DNA of 64,000 nt from Stomorhina lunata (Eukaryota; Arthropoda; Insecta; Diptera; Rhiniidae). The notes beneath the pieces were generated by a model. That model made no database searches, was not told the DNA's origin, and was given only the letters and a program-made list of their open reading frames with translations. Location: positions 54,059,903 to 54,123,902 of the forward strand of contig OW121743.1 in NCBI GenBank assembly GCA_933228675.1, read 5' to 3'. The position numbers were made by a program, and so were the translations under genes. Positions 22,361-34,357 of this stretch are shown one piece after another; position 1 is the stretch's first letter, and every line of letters starts with the position of its first letter.

Positions 22361-23612
22361 AAAGCAAAACTTTGGTAATGGCAAGTACTCTGATAACTGG
22401 TAACCTTGTAACGACTACAACATACCATCCGAATAAATAATAAGTTATTACAGAAGTACTTATTTGTAATTAAGATGGTAATTTAAACTGAATGGCCCCG
22501 GTTCAAATCCCACCAAGGGCAACAATTTTTTTTAGTTTTTTTTTTTTATTAAAAGAGTCTTTTTAAATGATTTTTGAATTTTAAGAACTTAAATATTATC
22601 TTCTGTAAAAAAAATTTGTAAAACTAGCTCACGTTAATGAAAAAATACCATCATGAGTCAATTTTGATTATGTAGGGGATGTTGAATACCAAACACGATT
22701 CTAATTGGTCTTAACTTGGTAAGCCCAACTTATCTGGGTCATCCTTCATCTCAACTGTGGACACACACCTCCTCATGGTATCACCCGGGAAGCTAGTTTA
22801 ACACCCATTAATATTGTTAGTTAACATGTTCCGAGAGTTGTCCCATAAGATCGGTAAAAATGAGTTAGGATTACGGGCTAGTAAAATACAATGAAGAGGA
22901 TAAAATTAGAATTGAAATGTCCCACTACCTAATATTAGAGGAGGATGTCCGAAACTTCGATAGAAAGACCAAGTAGAGGAACATTTTTCAAAGCTTGGCC
23001 TATAAAATTGGAGAATATTCGCACAAGATCGAAATCCATGGAATTCTAAAATATGCTCGGACTTTGACCTTAACAGGTTGTAACATTTAAGTAAGTAAGA
23101 GTCAATCTTACGTAAAAACTTATTCAAAAAAGAAGATTAAAATTGTTTAAGTTTTAAAATAATTTTAAAAAAGTTTTAAAATAATTACAAAAAATCGTAT
23201 AAAAATATTTTTCCAAAAATTACAACAAAGCAAAAAAAAGCAGGGAAAAACAAAGTAATTTTCACATGATTTTGAATCTAAAAATAAAAATTGTTTATAT
23301 TAATTATAAGCTGCTAAGTTTTCAACATATGAAGTAGCTCAGTGGAAGAGTCTCTGCCTAGCAGTCAGAGGGTCTGGGTTCGAGCCCCCATGGGATCATA
23401 AAAAAACAAACAACAACAAAAAAGTTGTTGCTGTTGTTGTTGTTGCTTTCAAATTGCTTACCCAAGTCATTACTTTTCTGCAATTGGTAAGTACTTGCCT
23501 CCAATGACATCCCCATGTTAATGTAATGACTTAAACAGCGAATGAGTAAGTAGTTCGTGTTCAATAGTTTAACTGTTTAACTCATTATTTGGTAATGAAA
23601 AGTTTTACTGGG
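22361..23612 (+). mobile_element. Mobile block S, copy A orientation (inverted termini, tRNA-like interior)
   Basis: A block of about 1.25 kb bounded by GCAAAACTTTGGTAATGGCA on the left and GGTAATGAAAAGTTTTACTGGG-type sequence on the right (ending 23,612). In copy B the same block is at 49,755-51,052 in the opposite orientation and on the other side of a ~490-bp unique stretch. In B its ends are complete: CCCAGTAAAACTTT and AAAGTTTTGCTGGG, an inverted repeat. In A the left CCCAG is replaced and a direct GAGAAGTACC duplication abuts it, so this end is damaged. It carries a tRNA-like module (23,328-23,398) and a second box-B-like word (GGTTCAAATCCC near 22,500). No transposase is encoded; it is probably non-autonomous. 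Confidence 0.75.
23328..23398 (+). repeat. tRNA-like sequence (pol III box A and box B), degenerate
   Basis: TAGCTCAGTGGAAGAG fits box A and GGTTCGAGCCCC fits box B. A four-pair D stem and an anticodon arm with loop CTAGCAG (AGC, alanine-like) can be drawn with one mismatch. The acceptor stem does not pair and two T-stem pairs fail, so this is a tRNA pseudogene or SINE head, not a working tRNA. A CAACAA...TTGTTG inverted microsatellite follows. Confidence 0.55.
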
Positions 23613-25252
23613 TATGGATTCAAATATTTCACTCTGTTGTTGAATTTTATTTTTTTTTTTTGAATTCAATAAACTTTACAGTTTTCGAGTTACGCGATTA
23701 TTTATCGAGCAACCTCTTTCTAAAAAACTGTTAGAACCACACGATTTAAATTTACCCACTAGGTGTCCCGTTGTCGGTAAAAAGGTGTCAAAATCGAATA
23801 CAGCGTAAGTGTTTTGCAAACCAAAAACTTTTTAATGTAGTTATAGAAAATTTCCACAAATTGTATAAAATATTATAAAAATTTCATGAAATAACAATTT
23901 TTATTCTCAACACTTTTCCGTCAATTAGCCACAAAATGTGTAAGTATTTAATTGAAGATTTTAACGAAAAAATTTTAAAGATTTTTTCGTTTTGTAAAGT
24001 AATTTTATTTTAAAAGAAATATAATTATTAAAATTATAGTGAACAAAAAATATACAAATTGTGATAATTTGACAAGTGCTTAACATTATAACCAATTTAG
24101 TAAAAATTACTTTTATGCTAAAATAACTTAAAGTTCAATGTCAAAGACCTTCCTTTTGTTGCTATAACTATAATAATAATTTCAATTTTTTACGATTTGA
24201 TCATACTTTTATTTGTTTGTAAGTAAGACAATAAGACCCAATATATGACTCATAAAAAAATCATGTAAAATATAATCAACGTAAATAGGAATGTCTCCAA
24301 ATCCCAATCGCAAAACCCCTGCCAAATTACAATAGAATAGGAAAATGATTTGTATTTAATTTTATGGCGATAAGCTAAAGCTAAAATGTTAATGAAAATA
24401 CTCAGTTTGTCTTCGACTTCGGTAGAAAAACAATAAATAAAAGGAATATTTTTTTGTATTATCATGTTTTTTTGTGGTTGTGACGCAAAATGGTCATAAA
24501 AATAGTTTTTACATAATTGAAGTGTTTGGGGGTATGTGGAAACAACGAAATGTTTCCGTTTCCTTTTCAAACACACGCACATATACACATTTACTTTCTT
24601 TCACATTTGAGCTCCCTTGGTGGGGAGTTACGTGTGTGTATATATGAGAGTTTTCTTTCCATAAGGTCAAAGTGTTGATGTTGATGATTCTTTTCCTTTT
24701 TCTTGTTTAATTTTTTCATTTGTCACCCTCTTTTCTTTTTGGTCCACTCCTGTTTTCGGCAACATTCTTCATAAATGGTTTTTATGTATAAATATTTTCA
24801 TTTTCCTTAAAATTTGTTGGTATTTGATTCTTCTATTTTTCCCTGCTTTAATTCATCTATAATGAGTTTTTGTGGTTTTTATGTGAAACCACATAAAATG
24901 TTTTGTTTGTTAAGTCAAAAATGCAAAAGCAAAAAAATCCTTAATTTCCTTGATTTTAACAGTTTTGCTCCATTAAGTCCATAAATTCATTTCAATCTCG
25001 TTAGAATTCTTGTCGGCAAAACCACAAACATTTTTATGCATTTCGTTTAAATAAAACTAAAATTTTGTTAATCTTTTGGGGGATAGGAGTAAAGGAGTTA
25101 TTTGAAGTCTTTTAGCGTAATTTAGGGTTAAAAGCAATATTTATGGTAAATGTTAATTTAATTAGTTTAAAGTCTTAAAATATTGGACAAGCTAAATAAA
25201 ATGTTTTAAAAATATGACATAGTCAAAATTTCCTTTAATATATTAATATAGC
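23613..25252. other. Non-coding stretch, unique within copy A
   Basis: No supported gene. A 112-codon minus-strand frame (24,250-24,588) is also open in copy B, but the copies are too young for that to mean much, and it has no recognisable domain. At about 23,613-24,110 lies stretch Y, used to show that block S moved. At 24,111 copy B has its S insertion. Confidence 0.5.
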
Positions 25253-26881
25253 ACCTGGTTGACCGAGCCTTGCTCGGAGCTTTATGATTAGCATTTTTAG
25301 GCAAATTTTAAAATTTTTTATATATTTTATTTTATAAAGTAGTAAAATAAATTTCGAGGAAATACATTGTACAAATATTCAGTTAATTTTGAATTATTTT
25401 ATTTATTTTGTCCGATCAACACATAGCTTGCATAGTTTCAGTTTAACTCATTTGAAAAATTTTGGAAAGTCATACCAACAGAAACCTCCGTCGACTCATG
25501 CGCAACAACTTTGCTAAAGATTATAGCCTGATCAAATGCACAGTTTACGATTTAATTTATTTTGAGTAGTTTTCAGTGGCGCCACCTGAAGTTGTTCATA
25601 CCAACTAAGAAACCTTCGTCTGCTTATGCGTAACAACTTTGCTTATGATTACAACATGATCAAATGCACAGTTTACGATTTAATTCACTTTGAGCAATTT
25701 TCTGTGGCGCCACCTGTCGGACGTTGCTCATTCCAATTCATAAGCCTTCGTTGGCTTATCCGCAACAACGTTGCTGAAGATTATAGCATGATTAAATGTA
25801 CAGCTTACGATTAAATTGACTTTGAGTAAATTTCAGTAGCGCCACCTGTCGAAATTTCTTCATACCAACTAAGAAACCTTCGTCGGCTCATGTGCAACAA
25901 CTTTGCTAAAGATTGTAGAATGATTAAATGTACAGATTACGATTAAATTGACTTTGAGTAAGTTTCTGTAGCGCCACCTGTCGGAAATTATTCATACCAA
26001 CTAAAAAGCCTTCGTCGGCTCATGCGCTACAACTTTGCTAAAGATCATAGCATGATCAAATGTACAGTTTACGATTTAATTAATTTTTAGTAATTTTCAG
26101 TAGCGCCATCTGTCGGAAATTAGTCTTATCAACTTTAAAACCTTCGCCGGCTTATCCGCAACATCTTCGCTAAAGAGCATAACACAATCAAATTCACAGT
26201 TTACTATTCTATAAAGAGCATACATACAGACAAACATTCATTTGTTTAAAATAATACTAATTTTTCCCCCTTTTTATTCCCTAATTTCTAAAAGTTCCAT
26301 ATGTATATTTGGTACTTTTTTGGTGCCAATTGAATTCGGTACATTTTTTTAAAACGCATTTAACATAATGTATAATGTTCCTATTCATATTACTTTGGAG
26401 ATGTTAAGTTATCATTTTATCCCTTTTTTACCCATTTTGGCTCCAAAATCAAAAAAGTACCAAATACGTGTTTCATGTTTTTTTTACATCTATTGATTGC
26501 AGTACCAAGTTTCTTTCTATATTCTTTAGTTTAAAATATAAGAGTGGGTTAAAAAGGTGCCAAAAAAACTATTTTCACCCTTTTTTACCCCCTATCGGAC
26601 ATAGTTTGAAAAAAGTACCAAACACCTGTCAGCTTATTGTCATAGCTGTTTAAAACGTAATTTTAATTTTGTTTCTATACTTATTACTTTAGGAGATATA
26701 GCGTTTTCGATTTTTCCCCTTTTTACCCGTGTTTACCCTATTAGAGGCAAAAGTTCCAAAAGTCCCTTCTTCTTCGACCTATACATCAAAAAAGATACCC
26801 ACTGTCCAAATTTTATCAAAATCGTTAGAGCCGTTTTCGAGATAGCCATTCTATATATATATATATATGTATATATATAAA
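25253..26881 (+). repeat. Dispersed element with internal ~130-bp tandem repeats (copy A, second member)
   Basis: Same family as 17,890: an ACCTGGTTGACC start with a CCGAGC/GCTCGG hairpin. About six tandem units have their CAACAACTTTGC words near 25,500, 25,628, 25,760, 25,892, 26,020 and 26,154, a spacing of about 128-134 bases. Each unit has a GGCGCCACCTG or close variant. The conserved tail ends in a (TA)n tract at about 26,851-26,881. Preserved better than the first member. Non-coding. Confidence 0.7.
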
Positions 26882-28789
26882 TACATATACAATTATTGCT
26901 CGTTTAAGAATATAAGAAAAGATTAAGCTTATAAGCTTTAAGTCGAGAAAACGAGTTTTCATTAAAATCACACCTAATTCTGACTAAAAATCAAATTTTG
27001 AATGAAAAGTCAGAACATTTTTTAAGAAAAATCTTAATTTTTTTGTTGAAAAATCTTAGAACTTAAAATGTCTTTATTGTTGGCATTGGTATTAGTATTA
27101 GTATTAGTAAGTTCTATTAGTATTAGTAAGTTACATTATTTATGTTTTCAAGCTGTACAACTTCAAAATTTAAAATTGAATTTAAAATAAATAAAAAATC
27201 TTAAAATGCAAATTTCTTTCCTTTCCTTTCCTTTAAAACTGAAAAATTGCAACATTATTCAAATAGTCCTTTCATCGCCAACCCTTTTAAGAAATATACC
27301 AAAAATATTAATAAGCCTTAAATATGAATTATTATTCATTGTTCTTGGTGGCATTTATTAAGGAAAAAAGAAATTAAAAATTTCCATTAAAAATTACACT
27401 CATACTCCTTTTTTGCCACAATTCTTACAACTTCAAGACCAATTTTAAGCTTTTAACAACATGAACAATACACGAATTTAAATGGAGTTGGGAGTTGATA
27501 GTCAGTCGTTGGTGGGTAAGTGTGAACATTTGCTCTTGAACAATTTAAACATTTCTGTTCTTTTGTTAAAGTTACACAATTCTTATGCCCCATCTCTTAC
27601 CCTAAGACAAGAACACGCATTCACACTTTAAGTATTTTCATATTTTTCATAATTTTTTAAACGTCCATTTATAGCTTTACATTGCCTCAACTCATCAGCA
27701 TCAGACTCATCATCATTGTGCTCATTTCATCAGAATCGTTGTTGTCGTTACCGTCATCATCAGCAGCGCTTTGTCCTTGTCTTCTTCATCTTCCCTGATA
27801 CCAATTCCTTCATTGTATGTTCATGCGACAAAAGTAATTTCCTGCAGTCATTTTTCATACTCCATTATGTTCATTTTTTGATTTCATTTTATTATTTAAA
27901 GTTCCTTTTTATTTTAAGTCGTCTTTATTCTAGTTTCTTTAAACACTTTCATGCATTAATAGAAAAACTCTTAGAAATGAAAAAAAAAAACACATTTATG
28001 GCAACCCAACTTCTTTATCAAAAAATTTAAGTTAAAGGACCCGACATAATAAATTACGCTTTAAAAAATCATTTGGATTTCAGATTTTGACGAGATTTAA
28101 GGTGGAGTTTTAGAACAAATCAACGAGTTATCATTGGCCTCACTAGTTACTTTAAGAGTCCAAAGTATTGCAAACGGTAATGCAAGTAATAGAAAAGTAA
28201 TACATTTTTAGGATATTTATAGAATCTTGTGAATTGATTTTTTAGGTTAAATGACAAAAATTTTATACACGATATAATTTTTAACCTTTAACTAAAAATT
28301 GGTGACATCGGTTACTTCTTGAACCCAAAGTAATGTGAACAGTAGACACTTCTTTAATACACAAACCTGTAGTTAAGGAATTATATTTATTTCTATTTTA
28401 TCTCTAACGAAATTCTAATACTTCCCAATTTATTTGTAGTCCCTTGAACTACTGAGTTTTCACTGGGTTTTGTTTTAGTGCCTGAAGATTTGTGTGTATG
28501 TCCCTGTTTGAGTCAGTGTGAGTAAAGTCCTTTAGTCATAAACTCATTCTGTTAAAGTAAAAAGGATGCTGTCACAACTTATTACCATGAATGCACTTTA
28601 TTTATGTTAGATTTTCTACGTTAGAACAAACTTTTTAACTTATTTTTCACTATCGTTAAGGCGATTTTATAACAAAACTTAAGTATTTTAGTTTTCATTT
28701 GGTATAAGTCAAACGGGAGACCGCAAAACAAATATTCTAATCATACTAAATCTTTAAAATTATGTTCGTTCTGACTTATCAAAAATTAT
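26882..28789. other. AT-rich intergenic stretch, no gene seen
   Basis: Contains short simple repeats (TTAGTA units near 27,090-27,130; CTTTC near 27,215) and a 104-codon frame at 27,716-28,030 with no domain signature. I see nothing I would call a gene. Confidence 0.5.
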
Positions 28790-31186
28790 AAATTTTTGAA
28801 AACTTTCTTACCAAAATAACTTTTTTAAAATTTCCTATAAAAATAAGAAATTTTTGAAAAATTTCCTATAAAAATAGGAAATTGTTGAAAAATTTCCTAT
28901 AAAAATAGGAAATTTTTGAAAAATTTCCTTTAAAAATAAGAAATTTTTAAAAAATTTCCTTTAAAAATAGGAAATTTTTGAAAAATTTCCTTTAAAAATA
29001 GGAAGTTTTTGAAAAATTTCCTATTAAAATAGGAAAATTTTCCTATAAAAATAGGAAATTTTTGAAAATTTTCCTATAAAAACGGAAAGTTTTAGAAAAA
29101 TTACCTATAAAAATAAGAAATTTTTGAAAATTTTCCTATAAAAATAAGAAATTTTTGAAAAACTTCCTTTAAAAATAAGAAATTTTTAAAAAATTTCCTT
29201 TAAAAATAGGAAATTTTTGAAAAATTTCCTATAAAAATAGAAAATTTTTGAAGAATTTCCTATAATAATTGGAAATTTTTGAAAAATTTCCTATAAAAAT
29301 AATTTTTTTTTAAATTTCCTATAAAAATAAGAAAATATTGAAAAATATCCTATAAAAATAAGAAATTTTTGAAGAATTTCCTATAAAAATTATAAATTTT
29401 TAAAAAATAAGAATTTTTTTAAAAATTTCCTATAAAAATTAGAAATTTTTGAAAAATTTCCTATAAAAGTAAGAAACTGTTGAAAAATTTCCTATAAAAA
29501 TAAAAAATTTTTGAAAAATTTTCTATAAAAATAAGAAATTTTTGAAAAATTTCCTATAAAAATAGGAAATTTTTGAAGAATTTCCTATAATAATTGGAAA
29601 TTTTTGAAAAATTTCCTATAAAAATAAAATTTTTTTTTAAATTTCCTATAAAAATAAGAAAATTTTGAAAAATTTCCTATAAAAATAAGAAATTTTTTAA
29701 GAATTTCCTATAAAAATTATAAATTTTTGAAAAATTTCCTATAAAAATAAGAATTTTTTTAAAAATTTCCTATAAAAATTAGAAATTTTTGAAAAATTTC
29801 CTATATAAGTAAGAAATTGTTGAAAAATTTCCTATAAAAATAAAAAATTTTTGAAAAATTTCCTATAAAAATAAAACATTTTTGAAAAATTTTCTATAAA
29901 AATAAGAAATTTTTGAAAAATTTCCTATAAAAATAGGAAATTTTTGAAAAATTTCCTGTCAAAAACTTTCTTATTTTTATAGGAAATTTTTTAAAAATAT
30001 CTTATTTGTAGTTTAAATTTTCTAAAATTTTCTTAATTTTTAGGAAATTTTTAAAAATTTTGTATTTTTATAAGAAATTTTTCAAAAATTTCTAAAAATA
30101 TGATATTTTTGTAGGAAACTTTCTAAAAATGTCCTATTTTTATGGGAAATTTTCCAAAAATTTCTTATTTGTATAGGAAATTTTTCAAAAATTTCTTATT
30201 TTTATAGCAAATAGAAAATTTTTCAAAAATTTCTTATTTTTATAGGAAATTTTTAAAAAATTTCTTATTTTTATAGCAAATTTTTCAAAAATTTCTTATT
30301 TTTATACGAAAATTTTCAAAAATTTCTTATTTTTATAGGAAATTTTTCAAAAATAGCAAATTTTTCAAAAATTTCTTATTTTTTTTAGGAATTTTTTCAA
30401 AAATTTCTTATTTTTATAGGAAATTTTTCAAAAATTTCTTATTTTTATAGGAAATTTTTCAAAAATTTCTTATTTTTATAGGAAACTTTTCAAAAATTTC
30501 TTTTTTTTTTTATATTAAATTTTTCAAAAATTTCTTATTTTTATAGGAAATTTTTCAAAAATTTCTTATTTTTATAGGAAATTTTTAAAAAATTTCTTAT
30601 TTTTATAGGAAATTTTTCAAAAATTTCTTTTTTTTATAGGAAATTTTTCAAAAATTTCTTATTTTTATAGAAAATTTTTCAAAAATTTCTTATTTTTATA
30701 GAAAATTTTTCAAAAATTTCTTATTTTAATAGGAAATTTTTCAAAAATTTCTTATTTTTATAGGAAATTTTTCAAAAATTGCTTATTTTTATAGAAAATT
30801 TTTAAAAAATTTCTTATTTTTATATGAAATTTTTCAAAAATTTCTTATTTTTATAGGGAATTTTCCAAAAATTTCTTATTTTTATTGTAAATTTTTCAAA
30901 AATTGCTTATTTTTATAGAAAATTTTTCAAAAATTTCTTATTTTTATAGGAAATTTTTCAAAAATTTCTTATTTTTATAGGAAATTTTTCAAAAATTTCT
31001 TATTTTTATAGGAAATTTTTCAAAAAATTCTTATTTTTATAGGAAATTTTTAAAAAATTTCTTATTTTTATAGGAATTTTTTCAACAATTTCTTATTTTT
31101 ATAGGAAATTTTTCAAAAATTTCTTATTTTCATAGAAAATTTTTAAAAAATTTATAATTTTTATAGAAAATTTTTCAAAACCTTTT
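28790..31186. repeat. Fold-back array of 30-bp palindromic repeats (copy A)
   Basis: The 30-bp monomer combines GAAATTTTTGAAAAATTTC with CCTATAAAAATAGG, both dyads. From about 28,830 to 29,955 units read in the CCTATAAAAATA direction. At about 29,957-29,965 (TCCTGTCAAAAACTTTC) they switch to the complement and continue to about 31,180. Outer flanks are single-copy and shared with copy B, so the boundaries are real. Copy B is roughly 480 bases shorter (55,740-57,648). No gene is present. Confidence 0.9.
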
Positions 31187-32385
31187 TATATAAAAACCTT
31201 GGTTTTAACCAAAAAGGTAAGAACTTTTTGACCTGACCTCGTATTAAATTGTTTTACATAATTTAATACGATATTTAATTTTTGACTAACATTTTCATGA
31301 AATTTATGGACCTTTTTTCTTTTGCGTTCAAGAGATCTTTCCACAAAATGGCAACAAGAAAATACTTTATGAAGAAACATTTTTGGTTTCCCTGCTTAAA
31401 AGTCGTTCCAAAAACCTGAAAATATGGTGAGTTTATCATAGCATTTAAATTAGTTTTAAAACTAAAGGAAAAAAGAAAAGGAATTATAACTTTTACTTTT
31501 TCTCGAATAATACTTTAAAAATTTGAAGCTAGTAAAATAAAGGCCTAACTAAAAGAGACAGAAATAATCATATATACTTTCAGGGCAGACTTCTCCAAAA
31601 TAGCGACCACGGGCGCTTATACGTTTTTACTTTTACACATATATGATAGAGTCAACTACATTTTATCATATCTAATAAAAATCAAAATCAATTTGAAAAA
31701 GTTTAATTTAGAATTTTTTTTAGAATTTTGCCTAAGGTTTTACAAAAAATAGATGTTACACAACCTAAAAATATGCACCAAGATTTGATTTATTTAGATT
31801 TCTTCAGTGAGTTATCGCTCGGTGCATACTTTATTAACGACAAAACATTTTTAGTTAATTTAATTCGATTTGAAATTTACTTCTTATGCTAAGCTACATT
31901 TTGTCATATTTAAATCCTAGTAGAAAAATCATTCCATTATTTTTTCGAATAAGCCTAAATATATGTTAAACAACTTGTAAGTTTACATTTCTAATAAATC
32001 TTTATGTAGTAAACTTTCATTAGAATTGTACTTGTTTAGAGACAAAATAACAAATTGTTTATGCTTGGGATCATTATATGGTTCATTGCAAAGCAAAATA
32101 TGATAGTAATTTTTATTAGAACTATTACCGTTATTACCATGTCACCACCACTACTACAACCACTACAAACATCATCATCATCATCATAGTCATTGTCCAT
32201 CAAGCAATGAAGCCTAAAGAAATGAAAATGGTAATATTTTGTAATACTTGAACAACTTTGGCCATAAAAAGCCAATCATACAAGAAGTAACAAAAATAAC
32301 AGTAATGATCGTAATAATAATGAAAAAGGGCAAAAAAAAAAACTAGGGAATGAAAAAAATCCTTTGAAACGTAACACAAACATTG
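31187..32385. other. Non-coding flank ending at the transposon
   Basis: No gene is supported. A CATCAT microsatellite lies near 32,171-32,187. The stretch ends CATTG (32,381-32,385) immediately before the CACAGTG terminus. In copy B the same sequence continues uninterrupted into TAAGGATTAC at 58,840. Confidence 0.6.
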
Positions 32386-33795
32386 CACAGTGGTTTACGG
32401 ACGCTTTTTTTTGGAAATAATTCTTTAACTTTTGAACGACTGGAGATATTTGAATGAAATTTGACATGGTGATAGTCAAGGAGTATTCGAGTTGGTTTTT
32501 AAAAGCACTGGTCCATGAGGGGTCGGGAGAGTGATTGATGGACCTTCAAAGTTGGTCACCTCGGGTGTTCGACTTTTTTAAAAATTCGCCAAAAATCCAT
32601 TTATGTATGGATTGAAAAGAAATTTTAAACTTAAGTTGTCCTTGAGAAGATCTACAAAAAATACGCTTAAATGTGTAGGTTATCTCCTTTGGATTTCGAG
32701 ATATTTGGGTAAAAAGGAATTTTTAGGTTGATTTTTTACCTCTTTTTTTAAGCTTTTTTTGATCTGGTGGACGCATCTGAGGACCAAAAATTTTTTAAGA
32801 ATATTCTTTAAATTTGTAATAAAATTCTGAATAATTTTTGTGCAAGTTAGTTATAGAAATCTTCTTTTGTTTAAAAGTTAAAAATATTCAAAGTTGAAAC
32901 TTACAAAAAATTTCGCTTTTTTTTTTAGTTTTTCCCCAAAAGATAGCTATATTTTTTCACTAATAAAAAAATATTTTCTTAAGAAACATAAAAAGATTTT
33001 TAAAGTTTTTAAAAGAAAACATAATGAGAATGCGTATAAAACAAATTTCTTGCTAATTGGACTTTTGGTCCTCGCACATGTCCTCTCCAAAAAATGGCAA
33101 TTTGTAAAAAAAAAATTAGTTTAAACAAAAATTTCTCAAAAGGCAAAGCACCGATTTGAAAAAAATTATAATGTTCATATTTTCCAATATATCTGTTATT
33201 GATTAGAAAAGTTTTTTCTGAAACGCGCTGCAAATAGAGACAGTGTTGCCATATTTGTAAAAAAACTCATTTTTTGAAACACCTTTTTCCCCAGTTGGGA
33301 ATTGGGGAATTTTTAAGTTAAAATTGGGAATTTTTTTTAGTCTATTGCTTTTACATCTTATTGGTCTACATTACTACAAAATTTCATTGTAATATCTTTA
33401 TCCATGTCATTTCCACAGAATATCAAAGATTAAAAATATTTTCCTTAAAAAAGCAGAAAAACAATTTTTTTTTGTTTTACGATACAAAGTGTAAAAAAAG
33501 TAACGCACTTAAAAAAAACTTTTACTTAGTGCTAATCTCCTAGTCTTTCCCGATCTAATGACACTAAACATGTATATAAAGCATTAATACCGAGTCTTAA
33601 AAAACTCTGAAAAGTTTGGCCCCCGTAGCATTTTTACACTGTTTATTTAAATATAAGTGATGAATTTGTGCATATAAAGTTAATTATCATACTCAAATAT
33701 TTCACTATTTTTAAGATGACAATGATCCTTCGCTAATAAACAAATATTTTCTTCAAAAAGATATAAATAGTTTTTTATTTTTTTAAAGAAAACAT
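32386..33795 (+). repeat. Left long terminal inverted repeat of the Transib element
   Basis: Matches the complement of 36,531-37,915 from the CACAGTG terminus inward, to about AAACAAATATTTTCTT / TTTTTAAAGAAAAC. The arms differ by scattered substitutions and small indels (for example AACTTT versus TACAGAATT-type changes near the end). No second conserved nonamer like that of V(D)J signals is obvious 12 or 23 bases in. Short open frames mirrored in both arms are not genes. Confidence 0.85.
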
Positions 33796-34357
33796 TATAA
33801 GAATGACTTAAAAAAATTTTATTCGATTTTGCCTTTTGTTCCAAGCTAAAAAATAAAATTTTAGTAAAAGATTCTAAATAAGTAAGTACGAGTAAGGCAC
33901 CGATTTTGATAACAGTGTAAAGGTAATATATCCATAATTTGTAGCAAAAGTTTAATTAGAAGAGTACTTTTATAGTAACAGTGTGACAATTTATTTAAAA
34001 TAAGATTTAAAGGCATTTTTCCGGTATTTAAAATTGGTGTATTTGAAAAAATTGCAAAATTATGTTAAGGTTATAAAATGTTTTTTAATGTGAAAGTTAA
34101 TGCAATAGGTAAAAATTGTTACAACTTGGGTTTTTCATAATGGTCAGAAAGGATATGGTTACTCACCTCCATACAGGTAGGTTTTACGAGACGCACATAT
34201 TGGTTGAGTTATATATGCACCTATTTTTAGAGGTAAAAAATACATTAATTCATTGATTTCTTTATTATTCTTTGGATACAGGTATATATAAAAAATGTTT
34301 TTTTTTAATATAAAAAAGAAAGTTTTAAATGTAACTGCTATTAACAGTTAAAACATC

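Larger units (their letters stand above)
13489..32385 (+). repeat. Segmental duplication, copy A (18.9 kb)
   Basis: The segment matches 37,916-58,839 in the same orientation from its first base to its last, apart from inserted or moved elements. Offsets between equivalent features are 24,427 at the left end, about 26,873 after the 2.44-kb insertion in B, and about 26,450 at the right end. It starts with CAATGTTAGC and ends with ACAAACATTG, directly against the CACAGTG terminus of the Transib element. In a comparison by eye across the first LINE fragment (about 1.3 kb) I found about 11 substitutions and two small indels, so the copies are young. Confidence 0.95.

Noticed and set aside
22906..23127. 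73-codon frame in block S, conserved in copy B
   Set aside because: Short, no recognisable motif, and conservation is uninformative between such young copies.
23328..23398. Functional tRNA gene
   Set aside because: The acceptor stem does not pair and the T stem is partly broken, so I list it as tRNA-like only.
24250..24588. 112-codon minus-strand frame also open in copy B
   Set aside because: The copies differ by about 1%, so shared openness is expected; no recognisable domain.
27716..28030. 104-codon frame identical in both copies
   Set aside because: Same reason; low-complexity His/Arg start from a CATCAT-like microsatellite and a Phe-rich remainder.
33009..33233. 74-codon frame present in both arms of the Transib element
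   Set aside because: It is the same inverted-repeat sequence read twice, with no domain; not a second transposon gene.
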